Below the pieces are notes generated by a model. The model ran no database searches. It saw nothing but the letters and a program-made list of their open reading frames with translations, and was not told the origin of the DNA. A stretch of 64,000 nucleotides of DNA from Mucilaginibacter ginsenosidivorax (GTDB taxonomy: Bacteria > Bacteroidota > Bacteroidia > Sphingobacteriales > Sphingobacteriaceae): NCBI RefSeq assembly GCF_007971525.1, contig NZ_CP042437.1, positions 3,286,001-3,350,000 on the forward strand. The letters are read 5' to 3'. The position numbers and the translations under genes are program-made. This document shows positions 1 through 8,403 of this stretch, piece by piece. How positions within the stretch are numbered: position 1 is the first letter of the stretch; every line of letters starts with the position of its first letter.

Positions 1-395
1 GCACCGTTCTCCAAAACAATTTCATTTTCTTCGGGCGTTAAGCCTTTGGGTACCGAGCTATGTGGCAGATTGGGTAGCAATACCAGTTTTTGGTAAAGCT
101 CTTCTTCTGTAGCGGCCAGTTGATCGCCAAATTTTTTGATATCTTCTTTCCAGGCACCTGTTTTGGCTTTAATCTCTTCAGCCTCGGCTTTTTTGCCGGC
201 GCGCATCAGGTCGCCAATTTGTTTTGATGCTGCATTGGCCTCGGCCGAAACGTTATCCATGCTGGTTTGGGTGGAGCGACGTTTGTCATCCAGCCCTATT
301 AACTCATCAACCAGTTCGGGCTGTTTAAAATTTTTTACAGCCAAACGTTCCAAAACCTGTTCCCGGTTATCCCGGATATAACTAACTTGCAGCAT
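1..395 (-). CDS. serS: Seryl-tRNA synthetase, N-terminal part (cut by window edge)
   Basis: Charges tRNA-Ser with serine in the cytoplasm. Only the first ~131 codons are in the window. The reverse-strand translation starts MLQVSYIRDNREQVLERL and continues through a long, charged, helical region rich in Lys, Glu and Ala. It then reaches LPNLPHSSVPKG, which matches the N-terminal tRNA-binding coiled-coil arm of SerRS and the conserved Pro/His linker after it. The catalytic class II core lies beyond position 1. The start at 395 is the ATG that gives the family's usual N-terminus. A TATCTTTG-like -7 box lies just upstream on the same strand (412-419), but I see no clear -33 element. The gene is divergent from rsmI. 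Confidence 0.93.
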   Translation of the reverse strand, partial: MLQVSYIRDNREQVLERLAVKNFKQPELVDELIGLDDKRRSTQTSMDNVSAEANAASKQIGDLMRAGKKAEAEEIKAKTGAWKEDIKKFGDQLAATEEELYQKLVLLPNLPHSSVPKGLTPEENEIVLENG

Positions 396-527
396 TATTT
401 TATTTTTTAGGCAAAGATATAACGAGTTATCAGTTTGGAGTACTGAGTTATGAGTTTTTTGCAAATAGTTAATTTGCCCGAAACCCATCACTCAACTCAA
501 AACCCAAAACTCAAAACTTACAACTAC

Positions 528-1250
528 ATGCCAGGCAAATTATATTTAGTTCCCACACCAATAGGTAATTTAGAAGATATCACACTTCGGGCGCTTCGCG
601 TTTTAAAGGAGGTAGACCTGATTTTGGCCGAGGATACACGTACATCGGCACCGCTGTTAAAACACTTTGATATTCACCAGAAGGTATTTGCCCACCATCA
701 GCATAATGAGCACCAATCGTCAAACGAGATCATTAAATTTTTGCTGCAGGGTAAAAACATCGCCCTGATATCTGATGCCGGTACACCGGCGATATCCGAT
801 CCGGGTTTTTTCCTGGTGCGCGAAGCTTTGAAATTCAATTTGGATGTGGAATGCCTGCCCGGCGCTACTGCATTTGTGCCGGCACTGGTAAATTCGGGGT
901 TCCCTACGGATAAGTTTTGTTTTGAGGGCTTTTTGCCGTTGAAAAAAGGACGCCAAACCCGCTATAAATTTTTGGCTACCGAAGAGCGCACGATCATACT
1001 ATATGAGTCGCCACACCGTTTATTGAAAACGCTGGACGAAATGGCCTTGTATTTTGGTGCCGACAGGCTCATTTCGGTATCGCGCGAGCTCACTAAAATG
1101 TTCGAAGAAACCGTGCGGGGAACTGTTGCCGAAGTAAAGTTATATTTTGAAACACATCCGCTAAAAGGCGAGTTTGTAATGTGTGTGGCCGGCGCCGAGC
1201 CGAAGCCCACAAAAAACAAGTACAAAGACGACGATAACGATGACGAATAG
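528..1250 (+). CDS. rsmI: 16S rRNA (cytidine(1402)-2'-O)-methyltransferase RsmI
   Basis: Methylates the 2'-O of C1402 in 16S rRNA using S-adenosylmethionine. The 240-residue product has the tetrapyrrole-methylase fold: YLVPTPIGNLEDITLRAL at the N-terminus, AEDTRTS near residue 34, the SAM-binding loop ISDAGTPAISDPG near 81-93 and YESPHRL further on. The open frame extends upstream to 450, but the family N-terminus begins MPGKLYLVPTPIGNL, so I use the ATG at 528. The extra upstream residues look like translated intergenic sequence. The C-terminus carries a lysine-then-acidic tail (KYKDDDNDDE) that is not part of the catalytic fold. The gene is followed after 2 bp by the DinB-like gene, so the two are probably cotranscribed. 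Confidence 0.95.
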   Translation: MPGKLYLVPTPIGNLEDITLRALRVLKEVDLILAEDTRTSAPLLKHFDIHQKVFAHHQHNEHQSSNEIIKFLLQGKNIALISDAGTPAISDPGFFLVREALKFNLDVECLPGATAFVPALVNSGFPTDKFCFEGFLPLKKGRQTRYKFLATEERTIILYESPHRLLKTLDEMALYFGADRLISVSRELTKMFEETVRGTVAEVKLYFETHPLKGEFVMCVAGAEPKPTKNKYKDDDNDDE

Positions 1251-1252
1251 CC

Positions 1253-1789
1253 ATGGATATTTATTTGAAAAGTGCCATTACACAATTTGCCTATTACAAA
1301 AAGTTAGGCGAAAAAACATTTGCGCAATTAAATGATGCCGACCTGTTTTGGCAGTTTAATGCCGAAAGCAATAGCATTGCCGTTATTATCAAACACCTAT
1401 CGGGTAATATGCTGTCGCGATGGACCAACTTTTTGATCACCGATGGGGAGAAAGAATGGCGAAACCGCGACACAGAGTTTGAAGAAACCATTAATACCCG
1501 CGAACAGATCATGGCAGCCTGGGACCAGGGCTGGGATTGTTTGTTTAACGCGTTAAATTCGCTAACTGCCGAAGACTGGAAAAAAACGGTAAAAATCCGC
1601 AACGAGCCGCACCGTATTGAGGATGCCATAAACCGGCAGTTGGCCCATTATCCTTATCATATAGGCCAGATTGTTTTTATCGGCAAAATGATAACAGGAT
1701 CAAAATGGCAGTCGCTATCTATCCCGAAAGGGAATTCTGACAAGTACAACGCAGATAAATTTGCAAACCCCGGCGACACCTTTAAATAG
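1253..1789 (+). CDS. DinB-like protein, DUF1572 family
   Basis: 178-residue cytoplasmic protein resembling the DUF1572 branch of the DinB/YfiT-like putative metalloenzyme superfamily (four-helix bundles with a three-His metal site). Visible His candidates are IKHLSGNMLSRW near residue 46 and NRQLAHYPYHIGQIVFIGK near residue 130, which has the typical spacing of the last two ligands in helix 4. The substrate is unknown; relatives act as thiol-dependent transferases or hydrolases, but nothing here identifies one. It starts 2 bp after rsmI and ends 19 bp before lnt, so it may be read from the rsmI promoter. The family call is fairly secure, the function is not. Confidence 0.8.
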   Translation: MDIYLKSAITQFAYYKKLGEKTFAQLNDADLFWQFNAESNSIAVIIKHLSGNMLSRWTNFLITDGEKEWRNRDTEFEETINTREQIMAAWDQGWDCLFNALNSLTAEDWKKTVKIRNEPHRIEDAINRQLAHYPYHIGQIVFIGKMITGSKWQSLSIPKGNSDKYNADKFANPGDTFK

Positions 1790-1808
1790 ATCTCCTTTAC
1801 CGTTATTA

Positions 1809-3434
1809 ATGAAAAAAAATCTTCCCTTAGCCATCCTTTCCGGTTTATTGTTGTGGATAGCCTGGCCACCAACACCTTATACAACGTTCCTGCTTTTTAT
1901 TGGCTTTGTGCCCATGCTGCTGGCGATGGAGAACATCATCCAATCCACATCGGCCAAAAAAGGAAAACTGATTTTCAATACCGCATTTATAGGCTTTTTT
2001 GTTTGGAATGTAGGATCTGTATACTGGGTGTACAACGCCTTGAAACAGGTTGGTAATGTGGCCGCCATCCCGGTTACGCTTATACCTTATTCATTAGGCC
2101 CATTGCTTATGGCTACCGCCTGCTGGCTATATTATCGCTTACGGTTGTTAACCGGTCGCGGCTGGGGCTTAGCCGGCCTGGTTTGCCTGTGGATAGGATA
2201 CGAATACCTGCACCAAAGCTGGGATTTAAACTTTCCGTGGATGACCCTGGGCAATGGCTTTGCCGTTAGCCACCAATGGATTCAATGGTATGAGTATACC
2301 GGCGTTTATGGTGGCACTATTTGGATTTGGCTAGTAAACATCCTGGCCTTTTTAATTTACGTTGGCCTGCGCGAGGCACAAACCAAACAATTGAGGTTAA
2401 AGCTTATCAGCGGGTTTGTGCTGGCCGTTGTTTTACCCATTGGTTTCTCGTTATATACCTATTATAACTATACAGAGCAAAGCAATCCATCAAATATTGT
2501 TGCTGTGCAGCCGAATATCGATCCTTACGAAAAAGAGGGAACTATCCCGACGGCTACCCAGATTGATATTATGGTAAACCTTTCGAAGGGTATTGCGCAG
2601 CCCAACACTGAGTTTATATTATGGCCCGAAACGGCAATCCCTGATTATATAGATGAAGACCGGATACAGCAAAACCCTTACTACAGGCAGGCACATGCCT
2701 TTTTGCACAGCTATAAAAATGGAAACCTGGTTACCGGCGCCGAAACCTACAAACTATACAACACCCGCAAAACCGTTACTGCAAGCCCGACCCAGCAACC
2801 GGGCGTTTATGCCGATAGTTTTAGCACCGCGTTAAATATCGAAAATGGCGACAAAGTGCAATTTTACCATAAATCGCGGCTGGTACCGGGAGCCGAATCA
2901 TTGCCTTTTGGTAAGGCGCTATCGTTTTTAAAGCCTGTTTTTGAGCATCTTGGCGGCGCAACCGGGGCCTACGGCAGCCAGGCGGATGCCGATGTTTTTT
3001 ACTCGCAAAGCGGCATCGGTGTCGATCCGGTTATCTGTTATGAATCTATTTTTGGAGGGTATATTGCACGCTCGGTGAAAAAGGGGGCGCAATTTATAGC
3101 CATCATTACCAACGATGGCTGGTGGGAAAATACGTCAGGTAAAGACCAGCACCTGGATTATGCCAAACTACGCGCCATTGAAACCCGCAGGTGGGTAGCC
3201 CAGTCGGCCAATACCGGGATATCGGCATTTATTAACCAGCGGGGCGATGTTGTGCAGCAAACCAAATGGTGGACCAAAACCGCCATCAAACAAGATATCA
3301 ACCTGAATTCCGACCTTACTTTTTATGTGATGCACGGTGATTACCTTCCAGTGGCCGGCAGCGGGATAGCTGTTTTACTCATCCTGTTTATCATCATAAA
3401 ACCCTGGGTTAAAAAGAAACCTGTAACAGCTTAA
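1809..3434 (+). CDS. lnt: Apolipoprotein N-acyltransferase
   Basis: Inner-membrane enzyme that adds the third acyl chain to the N-terminal Cys of lipoproteins, the last step of lipoprotein maturation. The 541-residue product has about six N-terminal membrane segments, then a periplasmic nitrilase-type domain, then a final membrane segment (VAGSGIAVLLILFIIIKPW). The catalytic triad is visible: Glu274 in LWPETAIPD, Lys355 in YHKSRLVPGAE and Cys410 in VICYESIFGG, corresponding to E267, K335 and C387 of the E. coli enzyme. The frame is open from 1761 and overlaps the upstream gene. I choose the ATG at 1809 (MKKNLPLAILSGLLLW) because it begins right before the first membrane helix. The window encodes many lipoproteins that this enzyme would serve. 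Confidence 0.95.
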   Translation: MKKNLPLAILSGLLLWIAWPPTPYTTFLLFIGFVPMLLAMENIIQSTSAKKGKLIFNTAFIGFFVWNVGSVYWVYNALKQVGNVAAIPVTLIPYSLGPLLMATACWLYYRLRLLTGRGWGLAGLVCLWIGYEYLHQSWDLNFPWMTLGNGFAVSHQWIQWYEYTGVYGGTIWIWLVNILAFLIYVGLREAQTKQLRLKLISGFVLAVVLPIGFSLYTYYNYTEQSNPSNIVAVQPNIDPYEKEGTIPTATQIDIMVNLSKGIAQPNTEFILWPETAIPDYIDEDRIQQNPYYRQAHAFLHSYKNGNLVTGAETYKLYNTRKTVTASPTQQPGVYADSFSTALNIENGDKVQFYHKSRLVPGAESLPFGKALSFLKPVFEHLGGATGAYGSQADADVFYSQSGIGVDPVICYESIFGGYIARSVKKGAQFIAIITNDGWWENTSGKDQHLDYAKLRAIETRRWVAQSANTGISAFINQRGDVVQQTKWWTKTAIKQDINLNSDLTFYVMHGDYLPVAGSGIAVLLILFIIIKPWVKKKPVTA

Positions 3435-3446
3435 AACATCTATAAG

Positions 3447-3486
3447 AAAAAAAAGGCCTTCCTGCTTAACAGAAAGGCCTTTTTTT
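3447..3486. terminator. Rho-independent terminator, probably bidirectional
   Basis: A hairpin with near-perfect 13-bp arms (A-run plus AAGGCCTT on the left, AAGGCCTTTTTTT on the right) lies between the convergent lnt and DUF6249 genes. It has an A-tract on one side and a T-tract on the other, so it can end transcripts from both directions. Confidence 0.85.
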
Positions 3487-3504
3487 CATTTGACTCAGGT
3501 ACAA

Positions 3505-3882
3505 TTATTTCTCTTCCCTTGCGTCTTCCTTATCCAACACTTCCTTTTTTTCTATCCGGTATGACAGGAATAAGCCACCGCCGCCAAATATGGCTATCAA
3601 TGAAAAGTAAAGGGCTGCTACATCATCGTCAGATATGCTGCGGAACATGGTATGGTCTAACACAAAGGCTAAAAACAATCCTACACCAGCTCCAATAAGT
3701 AACAGGCCCCATTTTAAGTTTTGGTAAGGTGCCGATTGCGGCTTGTAAGCACGCGGGTCCATGCCCCGTTCAATCATCGCCATGCGCTCGCGTTTGTGTA
3801 AGTAAACTATGGCAAATATCATGGCAAAAAAGCCTGTGGTAATAATAATGCCTGCTAATATTCCTAAATTCCCGGTGTCCAT
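3505..3882 (-). CDS. DUF6249-type small membrane protein
   Basis: 125 residues. The N-terminus has one membrane helix (ILAGIIITTGFFAMIFAIVY) followed by a short basic and acidic loop with HKRERMAMIERGMDP. Two further helices follow (LLLIGAGVGLFLAFVL and ALYFSLIAIFGGGGLFLSY), then a charged tail ending KEDAREEK. The loop motif RxxMIERGMDP and the three-helix layout match the DUF6249 family, which is common in Bacteroidota and often sits near ECF sigma factors. No sigma factor is adjacent here. The role is unknown, with membrane-stress signalling only a guess from the company such genes keep elsewhere. It is convergent with lnt across a shared terminator. Confidence 0.8.
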   Translation of the reverse strand: MDTGNLGILAGIIITTGFFAMIFAIVYLHKRERMAMIERGMDPRAYKPQSAPYQNLKWGLLLIGAGVGLFLAFVLDHTMFRSISDDDVAALYFSLIAIFGGGGLFLSYRIEKKEVLDKEDAREEK

Positions 3883-4485
3883 TTTATTTATGTTTTAATA
3901 AGTTAATAAAGTTCTTTTTTTCAACCACCCTAACTGGTGTATTTGTAAGCTGTGACAACACGGTTTTAAAGGAGGTTACAGGCGGCATTAAAAAAATTTA
4001 AAATAGGTGATCGGATTTGTGCAGGGATGGGAGTGTGGGCCTTCCAATCTACTATCTCCAGATTAGGCTAAATAAATAGCCTTTTGACAAATCGATTTAG
4101 AAAAATATAATTTGTCCTGTTCTGCCGCCTATAAAATTTTTCGCTGTCGCTTCAACGTCTTTATGCCTGGCTAACAACAAAAAGTGTTCATTCCTGGGGA
4201 ACGATTATCACCTTATAAAATACCCTGTTCGCCATTTGTTGGCGCTGTTAATTGCAACGAGAGCAGCACTCGTGGCAGGCTTGCTCCTTCTGTGGAAATG
4301 TTTTGGATTAAAAACTCCCTAATCCAAAACTCCAATAGTTTTGTCACAAAAGTAACTTTATAATAAGCGGTTACGTAAACTACCTGGTCATGTGGCAAAT
4401 CTGCCAGTACGTGAAACTGATTATATAAATACCGCGAACCTTTAACACTTTACACTCCCCGGGGGCATAACCCGGCAATACAGGT
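3883..4485. other. 603-bp intergenic region without a supported gene
   Basis: This stretch separates the divergent DUF6249 and histidine-kinase genes. I see no convincing coding sequence: the one reverse ORF (4213-4398) has no recognisable family or start context. It contains a TTGACA, 16-bp spacer, TATAAT match at 4084-4111 on the plus strand, which looks like an E. coli-type promoter, and a small inverted GGATT/AATCC pair near 4307-4330. One or more promoters for the kinase operon presumably lie here. Confidence 0.5.
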
Positions 4486-6061
4486 ATGGATATTAAGCCG
4501 AAGGCACAAAAGGGCAGCCGGCCCGGTAAACTACAGGCAGTTTTTAATCAGGATAAAGCTGGATATTTTAATAATATACTGGCTTTAGCGGCCAGTTTGT
4601 GCGCTTCATCTTTTGCCGCTATACTTACTTTTGCCGACAACCTGTTTATTTTTGAGCGCGGGCATGGGTTTGACGATAATACCAGCCCGTTTGATACCAG
4701 TAAAATATTAGCTGACAGCTCGGGTAACCTTTACGCCGATGGTTTTGAGCTAAACGGACAGCCTATCGGTTTTTTTGCCGGTGTACAGGTGCCTGTTGAT
4801 CTCCCTGAGGCGCCGCTTTGGCTTTGCACCATGGATTACCCGCCATCAACAATAACGCAGCTGCAGCTAACACAGCTTACCATGCTGGCAAAACAAGCTG
4901 CCGCGGTATTTCAGCTCATGGCAAAAGATTTATCGACAGGTAACAAAACCCAGGTTGACAGGCAACTGCGCGAACAAAAGGCTTTTTACGAAAAGATACT
5001 CAATAACATACCTACCGATATAGCGGTGTTTGATGCCAACCACCGCTATTTATTTGTTAATCCCGGCGCTATTAGTGTTAAAGAATACCGCGACTTCATT
5101 ATTGGGAAAGACGATTACGAGTACGCGGCTTTCAGAAACCGCGACGTGGCTATTGCCGATGAGCGCCGGGCGCAATTTTTGCAGGTAAAAAAAAACCGGC
5201 AAAGAAATCCGCTGGGAAGAGGACTTGAAACGGCCCGATGGCACAACAGCCACCGTACTGCGCTATATGTTCCCGGTGGTAGAAGATAACGGCGAAATCA
5301 ACCTGGTTATTGGCTATGGTCTAAACATAGCCGACAGGAAAGCCCTGGAAGAAAAACAGGCCATTTTAGTAAAACAACTGTCGTTACAAAATACACAGCT
5401 GGTTGATTTTTGCAATATTGTATCGCATAACCTACGGGCACCACTGGTAAACATGACCATGCTGGTTGATTTTATGAAAGAATCCACCGACCCGGAGGAG
5501 CTTCAGCTATTCATCGCCAAGCTCGACCCGGTGATAAAAAACCTGCACACCACGTTTAACGAACTGGTAGAATCGATACGGGTAAAGCAGGATATAGAGG
5601 TTGAGGCCGAAACCATGAACCTGCAGGATGTTTTAGAGCGCACGCTTGATAGCCTTGGAACGGAAATGAACAGCCAATCGGTTACCATTAGCCACGATTT
5701 TGATGAGGCGCCCGACATTTATTTTCCGCCCAAATACCTGCATAGCATATTTCACAATTTTTTGAGCAACGCATCAAAATACAGGTCGCCGCAACGCGGG
5801 CTTATCATAAATATTAAAAGCAGTAAAGTTAATAACAATATTATACTGCAATTTGCAGATAACGGCATGGGGATTGACCTGGTGAAGCACGGCCAAAAAC
5901 TTTTTAAAATTGGCAAGGTTTTCCATCAGCATACCGATGCTAAAGGTTTTGGCCTGTACATGACCAAAACCCAGGTAGAAGCCATGGGCGGCCGCATATG
6001 GGTTGAAAGCGTGCCCGATGAAGGATCGACGTTTTATATTGAGTTTACAAAACAAGGCTGA
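4486..6061 (+). pseudogene. Sensor histidine kinase (GAF-PAS-HisKA-HATPase), frameshifted
   Basis: Two overlapping frames (4486-5289 and 5225-6061) together form one kinase of about 524 residues. The first half holds a GAF-like domain (ASSFAAILTFADNLFIFERG at about residues 40-60, through CTMDYPP) and the start of a PAS domain (YEKILNNIPTDIAVFDANHRYLFVN is the typical opening; core NNIPTDIAVFD). The second half completes the PAS domain and has the H-box FCNIVSHNLRAPL, the N-box FHNFLSNASKY, the G1 box FADNGMGID and the G2 box GFGLYMTKTQVEAMGG. The frames join at a run of nine A at 5187-5195; eight A would keep the whole gene open. This is either a real phase-variable or inactivating insertion or a base-calling error. 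A lone receiver gene follows 2 bp later. No membrane helix is seen, so the kinase is probably cytosolic. Confidence 0.85.
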
Positions 6062-6063
6062 TA

Positions 6064-6447
6064 ATGATGAATGTTTTTTTAATAGATGACGATGCCACCT
6101 TTATTTTTTTAACCAAAAGGGTTATAAAAAACACGGGGATTGAAGCCGGCATTTTCGAGTTTGCCAATGGCCGGCATGCTATTGATCACCTGTTAAACAA
6201 CCACGATGATAAGGCCCTGATGCCCGACATCATTTTTTTAGACCTTAGCATGCCCGTAATGGATGGCTGGGAGTTTTTAGAGGAATATGAAGCATTGCCG
6301 CCAGGTATTGAAAAAGCCCCCTTATACATACTCTCATCATCCATATCGCCGCATGATATTAACCTTGCCCGGTTACACCCCGCGGTAAGCGACTTTTTGA
6401 TTAAACCGATAACCAAAGAAAAAATCCTTCAACTTTGTAAAGGGTAA
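6064..6447 (+). CDS. Single-domain response regulator
   Basis: 127-residue receiver domain with no output domain. Visible elements: the acidic pocket LIDDDATF at residues 5-12, the phosphoacceptor Asp in IIFLDLSMPVMDGWEF (about residue 57), the switch Ser in YILSSSISP and the conserved Lys in FLIKPITKEK near the end. The family is the CheY-like receivers used by Bacteroidota in phosphorelays. It begins 2 bp after the kinase stop (ATG at 6064, alternative ATG at 6067), so it is almost certainly the partner of the frameshifted kinase. If the kinase frameshift is real, this regulator may be orphaned or driven by another kinase. Confidence 0.9.
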   Translation: MMNVFLIDDDATFIFLTKRVIKNTGIEAGIFEFANGRHAIDHLLNNHDDKALMPDIIFLDLSMPVMDGWEFLEEYEALPPGIEKAPLYILSSSISPHDINLARLHPAVSDFLIKPITKEKILQLCKG

Positions 6448-6496
6448 CAGGCAGTTGCCGGGTTTAAAGACAGTATCTACTATAATTAAGTTTGCG

Positions 6497-6913
6497 ATGA
6501 ATATGAAAGTTACTACCTGGCTTGTAATATTATTAGTGTGCCTGGTTTCTTGCCAGGAAAAAAAAGGGAATAATCTTCCCAATGGGATAAAAAGTGGCGA
6601 CGTTACGGGAATTACCCTTATTAACAAAACCCCGAACAGCTACATTGCAGACACCGTTAACATAAAAGACGAAGAAAAGATCGCCGACGTGTTAAGTGAA
6701 ATACAACGTTTGCAGCCCACAAAACAGGATGTGGCAACAAATGTGCAGTTCGGCTTTTATATTGTCGTTATCCATCTTAAAGGAAATCAAGCTAATTATT
6801 ACCATGTCATTTATACTGTGTATGACGGGGTTGTAATTGTTAACAGGGGAAATAATAAACTTTATAAAAATGATAAGATAATAGACTTATTACTTCGATT
6901 GATGAAGAAATAG
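6497..6913 (+). CDS. Small lipoprotein of unknown function
   Basis: 138 residues from the ATG at 6497, which gives a textbook lipoprotein signal: MNMKVTTWLVILLVCLVSCQ, with lipobox LVSC. The open frame extends to 6455, but that start would put 14 residues ahead of the signal peptide. The mature part is hydrophilic, with alternating strands (FYIVVIHLKGNQANYYHVIY and VYDGVVIVNRGN) and no family I recognise. It follows the response regulator by about 50 bp on the same strand and could belong to that operon, perhaps as an envelope sensor or target, but this is only positional inference. Confidence 0.7.
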   Translation: MNMKVTTWLVILLVCLVSCQEKKGNNLPNGIKSGDVTGITLINKTPNSYIADTVNIKDEEKIADVLSEIQRLQPTKQDVATNVQFGFYIVVIHLKGNQANYYHVIYTVYDGVVIVNRGNNKLYKNDKIIDLLLRLMKK

Positions 6914-7120
6914 AATATTTATAGCTTAATAGAACAGATAACCAATAACTTTTTAAAGACGAGGTATGTTCACCTATCGGCGGGCTACGCCCGGCAAATG
7001 AGCACCCCTGCCTTTGTGATGTAATTGCCCGCTAAACAATTCCTGCTATTTACCGGGTTTTGCATCATACACTACATCATGCCCGGCTAATTCATCCTTA
7101 AAATATTTTTAACATATTTC

Positions 7121-7151
7121 TTTGTATTAAATTAATGATTAGCTAAGTTTG
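7121..7151 (+). promoter_or_regulatory. Bacteroidota-type promoter upstream of the 7267 membrane protein
   Basis: TTTG at 7121-7124, a 19-bp spacer, then TAAGTTTG at 7144-7151 fits the TTTG/TAnnTTTG primary-sigma consensus of Bacteroidota exactly. The transcript would start near 7157 and carry a leader of about 110 nt. The rest of the 353-bp gap (6914-7266) shows no gene or strong hairpin. Confidence 0.55.
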
Positions 7152-7266
7152 GTTTAGTGCTTCTTCCCTGAATTACTTGATTTACAATACCTAAGAAAAA
7201 TATTTAAACCTGGTTAAAAACATTAACGCGGTATCTTATTTATCAACCTAAAACTTTTTTTTCACG

Positions 7267-8307
7267 ATGAGCGGGTTCCCTATTCTTGACCTTGTAATTG
7301 GTTTGTTTTTTATCTTTTTCCTTTTAAGTATAATTTCAAGTTCGATAGTCGAAATAGCTTTAACCGTCACGATGGTAAGGGCAAAAATATTGGGCGAATG
7401 GTTGCTGCGTATTTTCGATACCGAAATAACCGACGCCAAGGGAGTTAAAACGCCACTGGGGCAGGTGATCATGAACCACTGTGCTTTAACAGCCTTATCG
7501 CCAACAGATAAGGCACCCTCATATATTGATGCCAGGAATTTTGTTTCGGCTTTGTTAGATAAAATTTTTACGTTTTCTACCATTTCCGGCCCTAAATCTA
7601 TCGACGAGATTATCTCTTCAATTGGTAACTCTACCGCTCTCTCCGACGAACTGAAGCGTACTTTTCTGATCTACGCCACCGAAGCAAAAGATACCTTTAA
7701 AGCCATGACGGTAAAAACAACCGGTGCAATTGAACTGTTCCGGTCAAAAATGGAAAACTGGTACGATAGCAATATGGACAGGCTTACCGGTACGCTTAAA
7801 CAACAATATACCCGCAGGTTTACCCTGCTTACCGGGGTTATTGTGTGTATCGCATTAAATGCCGATACCATAGAAATTGCCAAATACCTTTACAATAACC
7901 CCCAGGCAAGGGCAAACCTTGCTATTAAAGCCGATGCTGCTATTAAGGATAGTACTTATATAAAACAGGTTGCCGGCATTAACAAACTTGCCGCTACGGT
8001 TAAAGATACAGCCACAAAGCAAAAACTGGAAGTATCTGCCCGGCAACTGGCAAAAACCGTGAATGAAAAAGTTGCCGATATTAGTGCAACCAAAGCAGTT
8101 TTACAAGATTCGTTACCCCTGGGCTGGAATGCCAATGAATTTAATTTACAGGGATGGGATATTGTTTTTTTCGTACTCTCTAAACTTGTAGGGCTATCGG
8201 TAACCGTTGCGGCAATTATGATGGGCGCGCCGTTTTGGTTTGATGTACTTAATAAAATTTCGAACGTGCGCGGCGCCGGTACCAAGCCTAAAGAAAGTGA
8301 CAACTAA
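7267..8307 (+). CDS. Conserved membrane protein of unknown function
   Basis: 346 residues. A hydrophobic N-terminal helix (LVIGLFFIFFLLSIISSSIV) is followed by a soluble region, a second helix (FTLLTGVIVCIALNADTIEI), a long hydrophilic helical segment rich in Ala, Lys and Thr that looks like a coiled coil (about residues 215-275), and a third helix near the C-terminus (IVFFVLSKLVGLSVTVAAIM). The soluble motif RSKMENWYDSNMDRLTG and the C-terminal GAPFWFDVLNKISNVRGAG recur in a widespread uncharacterised family of bacterial membrane proteins. It has its own promoter about 110 nt upstream and converges on the AbiEi gene. I do not recognise a specific role. Confidence 0.7.
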   Translation: MSGFPILDLVIGLFFIFFLLSIISSSIVEIALTVTMVRAKILGEWLLRIFDTEITDAKGVKTPLGQVIMNHCALTALSPTDKAPSYIDARNFVSALLDKIFTFSTISGPKSIDEIISSIGNSTALSDELKRTFLIYATEAKDTFKAMTVKTTGAIELFRSKMENWYDSNMDRLTGTLKQQYTRRFTLLTGVIVCIALNADTIEIAKYLYNNPQARANLAIKADAAIKDSTYIKQVAGINKLAATVKDTATKQKLEVSARQLAKTVNEKVADISATKAVLQDSLPLGWNANEFNLQGWDIVFFVLSKLVGLSVTVAAIMMGAPFWFDVLNKISNVRGAGTKPKESDN

Positions 8308-8338
8308 GTTTTCCTGCATCTGCTAACTTATCCACGGA

Positions 8339-8362
8339 TCCGTCTGGCGCGCGCCAAACGGA
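8339..8362. terminator. GC-rich hairpin between convergent genes
   Basis: A 24-nt palindrome with one mismatch (TCCGTCTGGCGC / GCGCCAAACGGA) sits between the ends of the 7267-8307 and 8404-9408 genes. It lacks a following T-run, so it may stabilise 3' ends or pause transcription instead of acting as a classical terminator. Confidence 0.4.
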
Positions 8363-8403
8363 CCAAACTGCAGCTGTCTCACATCTAATATCTCAAATCT
8401 ATC

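Noticed and set aside
4084..4111. TTGACA, 16 bp, TATAAT, a near-ideal E. coli sigma-70 promoter
   Set aside because: Bacteroidota use a different -7 element and AT-rich spacers produce such matches by chance; it is 375 bp from the next gene.
4213..4398. 61-residue reverse ORF in the 3.9-4.5 kb gap
   Set aside because: No family features, no start context, and codon use does not look like neighbouring genes.
6487..6494. TAAGTTTG box just before the 6497 lipoprotein
   Set aside because: Only 2 bp from the start codon, with no -33 element at proper spacing.
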